A stretch of 64,000 nucleotides of DNA from Symbiodinium natans (GCA_905221605.1 CAJNDS010002801.1:845118-909117), one strand, 5' to 3'. Positions 28,512 through 37,268 are shown, counted from the stretch's first letter. Translations and numbers: made by a program. Notes: generated by a model from the sequence alone, not told the origin.

Positions 28512-28763
28512 ATGACTGCAATGAAGAAGCCCGAGGATTTGACACTGGACGAAGTTAGGGAGCAAATGGCGCTGTATCAGAGGTTGTATTATAAGTTGAG
28601 AATGCAAGACCCTGACTATGCAACGGCATTAAGAGAAAGGAAAAGGTTAAGTAAGCAAAGGATTAAGGAAGCGAAGGGAGGAGCACAAGTTAAAATGCTT
28701 CCTAACCAAAAATATAGTATGGAGAATATGGCTGTTATTAAGCCGAATAAGGTTGAGGAATAG
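28512..28763 (+). CDS. Small basic protein (83 aa)
   Basis: A Lys/Arg-rich protein with a helical N-terminal half (LTLDEVREQMALYQRLYYKL) and an unstructured tail. The start is fixed by the promoter-like element 10 nt upstream. A 9-bp hairpin follows the stop. No family recognised. Because it has the same promoter type as the gene at 10348, a regulatory or early role is possible. Confidence 0.7.
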   Translation: MTAMKKPEDLTLDEVREQMALYQRLYYKLRMQDPDYATALRERKRLSKQRIKEAKGGAQVKMLPNQKYSMENMAVIKPNKVEE

Positions 28764-28770
28764 AAATGGT

Positions 28771-28792
28771 TGTTATAATTATTATTATAACA
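28771..28792. terminator. Hairpin after 28512 gene
   Basis: TGTTATAAT and ATTATAACA form a perfect 9-bp stem with a 4-nt loop, 7 nt after the stop codon. Confidence 0.55.
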
Positions 28793-29128
28793 GTTATTTT
28801 TGGACGAGAGGAGAGCCCTTTTTCTGTCAGCTCGTGTGCTTGAATGCCGAAGATTTCCCCCAATGGTGGAAAGTCCTTACCCCCTGTAAATGTGCCTATT
28901 TTAAAGGAGTTTTTAAGAGCTTCCCCCAACAGGGGAAGGAATTTCCCCCAAGGGGGGGAAGGAATTTCCCCTAGGAGGGGAAGGAATTTCCCCCAAGGGG
29001 GGAAGGAATTTCCCCTAGGAGGGGAAGGAATTTCCCCTAGGAGGGGAAGGAATTTCCCCCAAAGGAGGAGGGGTTTAGGCGAAGGAGGCGAAGGAGGCTT
29101 AAAGAGATGAGGACATATAATATTAAGA
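28793..29128. other. Gene-free spacer with GC-rich repeat
   Basis: About 340 bp without a convincing gene. The frames here (88 aa plus, 172 aa minus) are translations of the palindromic minisatellite at 28932-29067. Confidence 0.6.
28932..29067. repeat. GC-rich palindromic minisatellite, ~22-23-bp unit
   Basis: Six tandem units of the form GGGGAAGGAATTTCCCC plus a short variable spacer (CAAGGG or TAGGAG). Each unit is nearly self-complementary. It stands out as GC-rich inside a ~33% GC element. It could be an origin-like or packaging site, or a recent repeat expansion. Confidence 0.8.
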
Positions 29129-29548
29129 ATGGAAGAGAACAAGCAAATGTGTAAAAGATGCAAGAATCTGTGTGATAAAGATGTATTTGAAGGCTTTAAA
29201 ACCTGTATTAACTGCCGTGAAAGGGCAAGGGGAAATGCTAGTGTGTATCGTGACAAATACAGAGAAGAAATTAACCGTAAAAAGCGTGAGAAGTATTCAC
29301 CAAACGGAACAATCTACTGTGAAGCTTGTGGCATTAGAATAAGACCCGAAATTTATGACGAACACGTGTTGAAACCTAATCATTACCTTGCCGTAGAAAT
29401 GATAATAAAAAGCCGTGAGAGAGCGATAAAGTTATTATCAGAAGATGAAGAGTTTTTACAAAAGCTTCCAGAAGATATCAGAAACGACAAGGACAAGCTA
29501 AGACAAAGAATTTTACGTGGCTTACCAGATAGATATAGAATGTATTAG
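29129..29548 (+). CDS. Two-module zinc-finger protein (139 aa)
   Basis: The N-terminus has Cys8-x2-Cys11...Cys26-x2-Cys29. A short charged linker (YRDKYREEINRKKREKY) and Cys64-x2-Cys67-x11-His79-x5-His85 follow. The order and spacing match the TIR-encoded protein, making it a paralogue that lies directly inside the right TIR. A C-terminal helical extension of about 50 residues is unique to it. The function is unknown; DNA or RNA binding is inferred. Confidence 0.75.
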   Translation: MEENKQMCKRCKNLCDKDVFEGFKTCINCRERARGNASVYRDKYREEINRKKREKYSPNGTIYCEACGIRIRPEIYDEHVLKPNHYLAVEMIIKSRERAIKLLSEDEEFLQKLPEDIRNDKDKLRQRILRGLPDRYRMY

Positions 29549-29552
29549 TTAG

Positions 29553-29578
29553 TTTTCATAATATTTAAATTATGAAAA
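29553..29578. terminator. Hairpin after 29129 gene
   Basis: TTTTCATAAT and ATTATGAAAA form a perfect 10-bp stem with a 6-nt loop, 4 nt after the stop codon. It is the mirror of 9994-10018. Confidence 0.55.
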
Positions 29579-29730
29579 TTAAATAAGGTTCACGCCTAGG
29601 TTCGCGGAGATGGGGTTTGGGGAAGATTGGGGTTTGGGGTTTTGGTATTGGGGGGGTTGGGTTGATAGGAGAATTGGTAAGAATGGTTGATAGGATAACT
29701 GTTATGTATTGTTCAATTTCTGATTTTAGT

Positions 29731-29759
29731 TTAAAGAGAAAGTGTCTTTGTACTATTAG
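29731..29759 (+). promoter_or_regulatory. Promoter-like element upstream of the TIR gene
   Basis: TTAAAGAGAAAGTGTCTTT followed by TACTATTAG, 4 nt before ATG 29764. It aligns with the element at 10309 (TTAAAGACAAAACACCTT...TATTAG). This supports 29764 as the start in both TIR copies. Confidence 0.5.
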
Positions 29760-29763
29760 GAGA

Positions 29764-30123
29764 ATGGAGCAGATTGAAGAGGGAAGGAAATTTTGTTCTA
29801 CGTGTAAGCGTTATAGGAACATTGAACATTTTGACGAGGGTTATATGTCTTGTAGGCGGTGTATAGAATATATGCGAGATTATAGGACAATGAACAAGGC
29901 AAAGGTTGATGAATGGAAGTCAAATTACCGTGAGAGGAACAAGGAGGAGATTGCTTTACGGAATAAAGAATATCGTGAGAAGCACAGGGATGAAAAAAGA
30001 TTGTATAATTCTTTGGTGGTTCGCTGTGATGTTTGCGATTGCGAGGTTCGGAAATGTAATCTTGCGAAACATAAGAAAACGAATAAGCATATGGAGAAAA
30101 TGAGAATGCAGGAGGCGGATTAG
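29764..30123 (+). CDS. TIR-encoded zinc-finger protein, right copy
   Basis: The encoded 119-aa protein is identical to that of the left-TIR copy (9410-9769): a CxxC...CxxC module, an NKE/YRE linker and a C-terminal C2H2 finger. An in-frame ATG at 29683 would add 27 residues. The upstream frame to 29617 starts at TTG and is low complexity. Identity of the two copies indicates recent insertion or gene conversion between TIRs. Confidence 0.8.
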   Translation: MEQIEEGRKFCSTCKRYRNIEHFDEGYMSCRRCIEYMRDYRTMNKAKVDEWKSNYRERNKEEIALRNKEYREKHRDEKRLYNSLVVRCDVCDCEVRKCNLAKHKKTNKHMEKMRMQEAD

Positions 30124-30213
30124 TTCATATTATGATGTTATAATATGAATTAATTTTTTTGGCGGGATATTTGGGAGGACGGGTGTTGAACTAGGGCGTC
30201 AGGGAGTCTAGCT

Positions 30214-30218
30214 TCTTG
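30214..30218. repeat. Target-site duplication, right (TCTTG)
   Basis: Matches 9315-9319 on the other side of the element. Confidence 0.75.
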
Positions 30219-31035
30219 GCCCTGCAAATTTGCCGTATGTCCCTTTCTTCGTGCTTGTAGGATTTGGGCAGCGTCTAGATGATTGTCATTATCATTTGCT
30301 TCCGTGCTCGTACTATGAGGCGCTAGTAACTGCCCTAGACCTTCAGGGCCCTCACAAAACCCTTACAACACGAAGGGACGAAGGGAGACGACGTACGACA
30401 AACCTCTATCATCTAGATGCTCCCCAAACCCTACAAGCAAGAAGAAAGGGGACATACGACAAACCTCCAGGGCCCTCACAGAACCCTTACAATAGGAAGG
30501 AATGAAGGGAGGCGACACACTACAAACCTTTAGGCCCCTACCAAATCACAGGATCACGAAGCGGGGGCGTCATCTGACAAACCTCCAGGCCAATCACTAG
30601 CCCCTCATAATACGAGCACGGAAGCACATGATATGTGATTATCATCTACACACTCCCCAGACCCTACAAGCACGAACAAAGGGGACATACGACAAACCTC
30701 CAGGACCCTCCCAAAACCCTTACAACACGAAGGGACGAAGGGAGGGGACACACGACAAACCTTTAGCCCCCTACCAAATCACAGGAACACGAAGCGGGGG
30801 GACATACGACAAACCTCTAGGGCAGGCACTAGCCCTCATAATACGAGCACGGAAACACATCATATATGATAATCATTTTGATGCTCCCCCAAAACCTATA
30901 AGAACGAGAAAGGGGAAGCACACAAACCTCCAAAGCCCTTACAAAACCCTTACAACACGAAGGGACGAAGGGAGGGGACATACGACAAACCTCTGGACCC
31001 TACCAAGTCACAGGAAACACGAAGCGAGGGTGCTT
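30219..31035. repeat. Satellite continuing right of the virus, with orientation switch
   Basis: The first ~120 bp continue the left-flank satellite in the same orientation (TTTGCCGTATGTCCC, TCATTTGCTTCCGTGCTCGT). From about 30341 the same modules appear reverse-complemented (ACATACGACAAACCTC, AACACGAAGGGACGAAGGGA). Open frames here are repeat translations. Confidence 0.85.
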
Positions 31036-31068
31036 GCCTAAGTCTGGCTGTTGGCCGGCTGGATCTAC

Positions 31069-31076
31069 ATTTACTG

Positions 31077-31154
<78 letters not shown>

Positions 31155-31161
31155 CTACTAC

Positions 31162-31224
<63 letters not shown>

Positions 31225-31262
31225 CTACTCCTACTACTCTACTACTACTACTACTACCACTA
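31069..31262 (+). repeat. (TAC)n microsatellite
   Basis: About 190 bp of nearly pure TAC triplets with a few CTCC interruptions. The poly-Thr and poly-Tyr frames are artefacts. Confidence 0.95.
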
Positions 31263-31298
31263 CTACTTTCAAGAAGTTTTGTAAATAGTAAACAAAGG

Positions 31299-31325
31299 GG
31301 CGTGCCAAATAGACCCTAAAGGTCC
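31299..31325 (-). repeat. Right copy of the 27-bp inverted repeat
   Basis: Exact reverse complement of 1898-1924, followed on its outer side by CATGCCACA and then a (TA)n tract. This mirrors the TA tract outside the left copy. Confidence 0.85.
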
Positions 31326-31332
31326 ATGCCAC

Positions 31333-31535
31333 ATATATATATATATATATAATATGCATATACATGTATGTATATTCAGTATATTCGTACATGTATCTAT
31401 GTATTTATGTATCGATGTATTCATGTATTCATGTATTCATGTATGTATGTGTTTATGCATGTGTGCATATATAGAATGTTGTAACTAAAAACATAAGTAA
31501 ATTCATTAATTCTACATATATATATATATATGTAT
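31333..31535. repeat. TA-rich and ATGTATGT simple sequence
   Basis: (TA)n followed by degenerate ATGTATGT/TCATGTAT runs and another (TA)n tract, directly before the kinase-like exon. Confidence 0.8.
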
Positions 31536-31541
31536 GCATAG

Positions 31542-31700
31542 GTGCGGGGGGGCCTTGCACATGGAAGGGAGGACGGCTCCCTCTTCCGGGTGGACTTCGG
31601 CTTCGTCTTCGGGGCCACGCCAGAGATCGACACGCCCCAGACGGTCGTGGCCCGCGCCGTGACCCTGGCCTTGGGAGACCGGTGGATGGAGGCCCCCCAG
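31542..31700 (+). CDS. Exon-like piece of a PI3/PI4-kinase catalytic domain (second half, DFG segment)
   Basis: In the frame starting at 31542, REDGSLFRVDFGFVFGATP matches the family segment that carries the activation-loop DFG (G-x-LFHIDFGxxLG). EIDTP and a helix ending in LGDRWMEAP follow. It continues exactly where the piece at 1217-1579 stops, since DRHNDNIM is followed within ~15 residues by DFG in the family. An AG acceptor precedes 31542 (GCATAG), after a TA tract. The two pieces are not obviously joinable with canonical GT-AG signals. Reading continues into telomere-like repeat after about 31700. Confidence 0.6.
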
Positions 31701-31835
31701 AATGGACTCACTCCATCACTAGGGCGATTAGTTAGGGTTTAGGGTTGAGGGTTTTGGGTTGAGGAGTTGCTGTTTTAGGGTTTTGGGGTTGTGCTTGGGG
31801 TTAAGGAAGGAGTTGAGGTCTTCGGGTTTGGGGTC

Positions 31836-32187
31836 CCAAGTTTTCGAGTTGTGCTCGTCCACAAACAAGTGTAGAGCATCGAGGTAGCCTCTCTCAGCTG
31901 CAACTGAAGTAGGCGTGGACTTTTCGAAAATATTCTGGGCGAATCCCAGGTGTTTCAAAGTTTTTCGGGGCCGAGTATAGGGGGAAGCACGCCGCGACGA
32001 AGGGAATCTGCCACAGCACAAGCGGGCTTTGACCGACTACTTTTTTAAGGGTGGTGTATGTGCGCAGCATTTCACGCAGGTTATAGTGAGCGGGTGGTTG
32101 ACTACATGCTAGCATGTAATCATCAGCCATTGAGTCTACAAAAGAAGACGGGCAGTTTCGATGTCTGGTGGCACCCTTGAGTGGCAT
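31836..32187 (-). pseudogene. Unrecognised minus-strand coding remnant with an ankyrin-like tail
   Basis: A minus-strand frame from 32187 reads as ordinary protein (...MADDYMLACSQPPAHYNLRE...LPLVLWQIPF-like sequence). Near 31950-32000 coding character switches to another frame, where TPTSVAAERGYLDALHLF resembles one ankyrin repeat. The switch implies a frameshift or an unrecognised intron. The gene family is not identified. Confidence 0.3.
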
Positions 32188-32712
32188 GTTTTAATGCGAC
32201 TTGTTTAGGCTTTTAATTGGTGTGTTTCTGGAACCGTCATAAAGAGAGCTGTTTGACAATGCAAGATTTAGCGGCCTTGTGCAGGTCGTGGCAGCCTGTG
32301 GGGATTCACTGACCGCCCTGACTGGCAACAGCTATGGCAGTCCCCCTGCACTGGAGTGCTTGAGCAGCGTCCCAGAGACTTGGCTGGACTGACGGCAAGC
32401 CCTAAACACCCCGAACCCTAAACCCGAAAACCCCGAACCCTAGACACGAAGCCCTGATTCCGGGATGCCCAGTGCCTTGCTGGTCCATGTTTCTTTGGGG
32501 TGTTCAGACAAATCATTAGAATTGGAATCTTACGATTTTAACTGGCGGACCCTACAAAAATCTCTGAATTAGACACCATTGCTGCAGCGCTGCCAGCTGC
32601 GGACTCTCCAACCTTTCAAGGAAACCCCAAGCCCTGAACCCCCAAACCTTAGGGGTTCAGGGTTTAGGGTTTAGGGTTTAGGGTTTAGGGCTTGGGGTTT
32701 AGGACCCTACAC

Positions 32713-32805
32713 TCGCCAACCGAGGAGATGGAACCTTTTCTTCCGCTGGCGAGCGCCTCCGACGCAGACAGCCTCGACCTAGCCCAACCCGATCTTAGGG
32801 CGATG
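32713..32805 (+). CDS. Exon-like island
   Basis: Open frame with acidic, protein-like composition (TEEMEPFLPLASASDADSLD). It ends at GCGATG before a GT, and is flanked on both sides by TTTAGGG-type sequence. Product unknown. Confidence 0.35.
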
Positions 32806-33199
32806 GTTGAGGGTTTAGGGCTTAGGATGAGTCATGTAATAACTTTGCCCCAACCTCTACAATAAGGAATGGCCGTATGAGATATGGTTTAGCGCGTCTA
32901 TTTTCAACAACAGAAGCCTAGTTGAAGGGCCCATTCTGTTGGGTTTAAGGCCTATATGCTTTAAGGTTTTAACCTTTCTTGCTGAAAAGCCAGCGGAAGG
33001 CACACCAGATAAGTAGAAAGCCTCACACCTCAAACCTAGACTCCTAAACCTTGAACTCTGAAACTCGGAAGCCACAGTTGGTTCTCCACTGGAGCCGAAG
33101 CAACGCCCGGAACCTTCAAGCTTCGGGGTTTTAGGGTTTAGGGCTAGACCCTAATGATAAACGTTGAACCCGAAAGCCTTGTAGCCCTTAGGCCACATG

Positions 33200-33345
33200 C
33201 CTCCCTACCCTAACTAGGGTTTAGGGGTTTAGGGGTTTAGGGGTTTAGGAATTTAGGGGTTTAGGGGTTTAGGGGTTTAGGGGTTTAGGGGTTTAGGGGT
33301 TTAGGGGTTTAGGGGTTTAGGGGTCTAGGGGTCTAGGGGTTTAGG
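33200..33345 (+). repeat. TTTAGGGG 8-mer array
   Basis: About 16-17 tandem units of an 8-base variant (one extra G) with a few point changes, clearly different from the 7-base arrays elsewhere in the window. Confidence 0.9.
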
Positions 33346-35143
33346 ACACATGTTGCCCAAGCCCGAAACACGAAACCCGAGTTTTGGAGAAGCCCAGGGC
33401 TCCACACGGCCTCCCTGAGCCTGGCAGGCTTCTGCCCAGAAGCCCAGTTCCAATCCGGCCTGGGGTTCTTAGGATTTAGGGCTTAGGGTTTCGGGTTTAG
33501 GGCTAGGGATGAGGGCTGAGAGTTTAGGGCTTACGGTTTGTACTTGCACATTGTTTAGGGTACCTTTACCCTGTTCCAGGGTACTTCTGAACCCTAAACC
33601 CTAAACCCTAACCCTAAACCCTAAACCCTGAACCCTAAACCCTAAACCCTAAACGGGTGCTTATACGCTGGCCTCAGAGGTGCCAGCCCATGGGTTTAGG
33701 GTTTTTGTGGGGTTGATTTCATGGAAAATCCTAAGCCACGCACCCTTAATAACCCTAAACCCTAAACCCTAAACCCTAAACGGGCAGGCTTCGTAGTGGT
33801 TATGGCTGTACTAGGCAAGGCAGGGCTTGATTGTTCTATGGCTTGCAAACGCTCGTCCCGAGACCCTGAGCCCCATCGAGCGGGGTCTGAGGGTCTATGG
33901 GCGTCAGGGGCTTGCTAAATCCTGGTTTAGGGTATGGCATTTTTGGGCAATCTAGGGTTGAGGGCTTAGGTTTAAGGACATACAAGGAGGGCACCCCTTG
34001 TTTCAAGTCGAGGTGTCAGGGCCCCATGTGGGGTTACAAGCACTTTCTTTGAAGCTATGCATCCCTTAACTGTGCTCAGTATGATAAGGAAGCCGGTGCT
34101 TGGTGTAGAGCCATGTATAGCCTGTGTAGAAATGTGATTCCTTAGGCTCTTATCTGCCGTAAATAGCTGCTACAAGCCTGATCCTGGCAGATGAGCTGCG
34201 AGGTCAGGATGTATCCTGCGCGGATCAGTGGTCCTTCTCCCGGGCGGCAAAGAACACGCTGCGCGAGGACGGGGGGAGCCGTACAGTTTTGGGTTTAGGG
34301 TCCTGAGCCCAAAGCCCCTCTTCGACGAGGGCCGGAGAAGCCCACAGTCTCACCCACCCACATCGCCCCCCGACAGCAGACCGAACCTAACCCTGAATTT
34401 GGGGCACTTACTGGAACCTGTTTTTTGTTTTATCTAGAGTTTTCAAGGTAACTGGGATGTGTTACATTTTTCCCTTGTTGGTTTTGAGAGGACCCTATGT
34501 AGGATGCTTACACCTAAACCCCAAGCCCGCCCTTGACAGGCCGTCCAATTCTTGCGGGATCAGGCGGGGCTAGGCCCCGACTCTCCAATGGGCCAGGCAG
34601 CCTCCGATTGCTCCAAAGAGCACGTGATTTCTTTCAGGGCTTAGGTTTTAGGACTCAAGGGGCTCAGGGTTTAGGATTTAGGTTTTATTGGGTTGAGGAC
34701 TTAGGACTCAGGGGGTCCGAGTTTGCGTGGGCTTAAGTGCTTGTGGATTGCTGAGAATTTAGGGTTTTGGAGCGGTGAAGGCTCTCGCTCTCGCTCTTTC
34801 TTCACCTCTCTCTCTCTCTCTCTCTCTCCGGGGTTTCACAGCTTTGTAACGACCACAGCGTGCCACAGCATTCGTGGGCTGACATTGTTTCGGCTTCTGA
34901 TGTTTGTTGGCTTCGGATGAGTTTCGGGTGCCAGTCGGGATTCAGGACAGTTTGTTGGGCTGCAGGGGACGAAGGGGCTGAAGAAACATAGTTTTTGCAT
35001 GCCTTGAGGGCCGTGTAGCTGTAGAAGTGTGGCGGGCGCACGGGCGAGCAAGCTGAGGGATAGGGCCCTGCTGAAGCAGTTCCAAGTAGTTAGTGAGCAG
35101 CCCGGAAGCCTCAATGGGAGCCGTTTCGACTCGATTCAGCAAC

Positions 35144-35265
35144 ATGCCCATGAAGCATCACTGGACCAACCGCAATTCCCAGACTCGCCTGAGATTGTAC
35201 CGCAATCCGGCGCAGGCCGACAACAGCAAAGTTCTGGGAGACCTGGCAGTTTGGATGGGAGGCCG
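35144..35265 (+). CDS. Exon-like island
   Basis: Open frame with mixed, protein-like composition (RLRLYRNPAQADNSKVLGDL). It follows a CAG acceptor-like site and ends at GGCCG before GT. An overlapping frame is also open, so the call is weak. Confidence 0.3.
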
Positions 35266-36577
35266 GTGACGCTTAACACTCCACATGTGGGGTAAATTAG
35301 CCCTATAAACCCCACATAAACCCTCTGAAGCCTGTAAACCCTATAAACGCTATAGACCCTGTGAACCCTACATAAACCCTCTAAAGCCTGTAAACCCCAG
35401 GCTTTGGAAACCCGTCTTCAGGTTCGGGTTACTGTTAGCCTTGCATAGGGGGGGGGGGGGGGGGGGTGTTGGAGGGTTTAGGGCATAAGGAACATGCTGT
35501 AAAGTTTCAGAATCTAGGGCCATCGGTTTAGGGTTCTTACTTTACGGCGAGCTATCGCCGACAACCCGAAACCCGAGAAACGTCAAGCCTCCGTAGGCCC
35601 AGAGCCCCAAACCCTGGAACCCTAACCTCCAGATGCCCATAGGTCTAAACCCTAAAAACCCTAAACTCCATAAGCCCAGAGCCCTAAACCCCACAACCCT
35701 AAGCTCCCAAAGCCCATAGGTCCAAGCCCTTAAAACCCTACACTCCATAAGCCCATAGGTGCAAAGCCTAAAGCCCTAACCTCCGTAGGCCCCGGGCAAA
35801 CGCATCCTCCCAGTCGTTTGCCAGGGACGGATGAGGCCCAACCCGACCTTGAGGTGGGCGACGACACGCACGACCCTTCAGGGTTTTGGGGCTTGGGGGG
35901 GTTAGGGTTTAGGGCTTAGGGCTTAGGGCTTATAGGGCTTAGGGTTTATTTAGGGCTTAGGGCTTCGGGCTTAGGGTTTACGGCTTAGGGCTTAGGGCTT
36001 AGGGTTTTTCAGCGTTGCTTAGGGTTTTTTAGGGTTTAGGGCTTATGGTTTTTCAGGGTTTAGCGTATTTTAGCGTCCCAAGAAATCCACGAAAGTTTCC
36101 TTGTTGCCCGTCGCTTGGGGGCCGTTGGGCCACTAAGCCCCAAACCCTAGATGCAGCTGCTACCTAGGATGCTCACTTATACCCTGACTCCTCGTTATGT
36201 TCAGAAAGGTACGCTGTGGGGTCCCGCGTTTTTGTTTGCATGTGCGTTCTGTTCACGGCTTCTTAGTTCGTCGACTGGTAACCCTAAAAAACCCCACAAA
36301 TCCCGAAACCCCATAAACCCCTAAACCCTAAACCTTATATCCCCCCTAAACCCCATAAACCCCTAAGCCCTAAACCCTATATACCCCCTAAACCTCATAA
36401 ACCCCTAAGCCCTGCACCCTATATACCCCCTTAACCCCACAAACCCCTAAGCCCTAAACCCTTTATCCCCCCTAAACCCCATAAACCCCTAAGCCCTAAA
36501 CCATCCCTCCTAAACCCCCTAAGCCCCATAAACCCCTAAACCCTAAATACCCCCTAAACCCCATGAGTCCTGAAAAG

Positions 36578-36645
36578 CTCCGGAGGCCGACTTGGACCTG
36601 AACTTCGTCCTCGACTCGGGTGTGGAGACTTGGGCCGCGTCTGCT
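36578..36645 (+). CDS. Exon-like island
   Basis: Frame encoding EADLDLNFVLDSGVETWAAS, preceded by degenerate CCCTAAA-type sequence and a GAAAAG acceptor-like site. It runs directly into TTTAGGG-type repeats. Product unknown. Confidence 0.35.
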
Positions 36646-37077
36646 TAGGGTTCAGGGTTTAGGGTTTAGGGTTTAGGGTTCAGGGTTTAGGGTTTAGGGT
36701 TTAGGATTTAGGGCTTGGAGCTTGGGTGCTTCGGGGGGCCGTTGTGGTGATGGGGTTGATAGGGTTGAGAGGGTTGAGAGGGTTGAGAGGGTTAAAGGCG
36801 TTGGGGTCCATAGGTTTGGGGTTTAGGGATTTAGGGTTTCGCTTTTCCCAGCTCAGTAAACAACCCTAAGACAGCTTGTTCTCTTGGCATCCAGACTTTT
36901 CGGGGCTTCGTTTCTGTTGTCCCCGGCCTGTTGCTGGTAGATCCTTTCCAACAGCTCCAGACCCAAAAAACACCCGAAGCCAATAAACTATACAGCCCTA
37001 CAGAAACCCTACAAGCTCTAAAAGCCCTAAGGCCCTAAACGCCCCTACCCCCACTACACCTTTCTAAAAACTCAGTA

Positions 37078-37172
37078 AAACCCTAAACCCTAAACCCTAA
37101 ACCCTAAACCCTAAACCCTAAACCCTAAACCCTAAACCCTAAACCCTAAACCCTAAACCCTAAACCCTAAAC
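37078..37172 (-). repeat. CCCTAAA array (~13 units) upstream of an exon-like island
   Basis: Pure C-strand telomere repeats ending at the island 37175-37267. A pure G-strand array starts on the island's other side. Confidence 0.95.
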
Positions 37173-37174
37173 CC

Positions 37175-37267
37175 TCCGACTATGAAGCCCAGGATCTGTT
37201 GGGTCTCTACCGGGTGGCACCGGAGCGCTTTTCAGCAGATGGGAAGCCGCAGCCTGTGTCGATGCAG
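37175..37267 (+). CDS. Exon-like island between opposed telomere arrays
   Basis: Open frame with a convincing protein pattern (SDYEAQDLLGLYRVAPERF, then SADGKPQPVSMQ). It is bracketed by (CCCTAAA)n on the left and (TTTAGGG)n on the right. CAGTGGGTTTAG at the right border offers a GT donor. Product not recognised. Confidence 0.45.
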
Positions 37268-37268
37268 T

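Larger units (their letters stand above)
9320..30213. mobile_element. Integrated polinton-like virus (PLV), complete
   Basis: A 20.9-kb AT-rich block flanked by TIRs and a 5-bp duplication. It encodes the PLV hallmark set: double-jelly-roll-type major capsid protein, minor capsid protein, FtsK/HerA packaging ATPase, polymerase-helicase, and rve integrase, plus fibre, lipase-like, GIY-YIG and zinc-finger proteins. All main frames are open from ATG to stop. A typical polinton protein-primed PolB and an adenovirus-type protease are not seen. This, together with the TV-Pol-like replication protein, points to a PLV rather than a classical polinton. Being embedded in host satellite DNA excludes a free viral contig. 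Confidence 0.93.
29551..30213 (-). repeat. Right terminal inverted repeat (663 bp)
   Basis: Reverse-complement counterpart of 9320-10020, without the ~38-bp internal duplication. It ends in GGAGTCTAGCT directly before the TCTTG target duplication. Confidence 0.93.

Noticed and set aside
28738-29256. 172-aa minus-strand and 88-aa plus-strand frames over the spacer before 29129
   Set aside because: They are translations of the palindromic GC-rich minisatellite (repeated GKFLPLLGE or GRNFPQGGE) and overlap the true gene at 29129.
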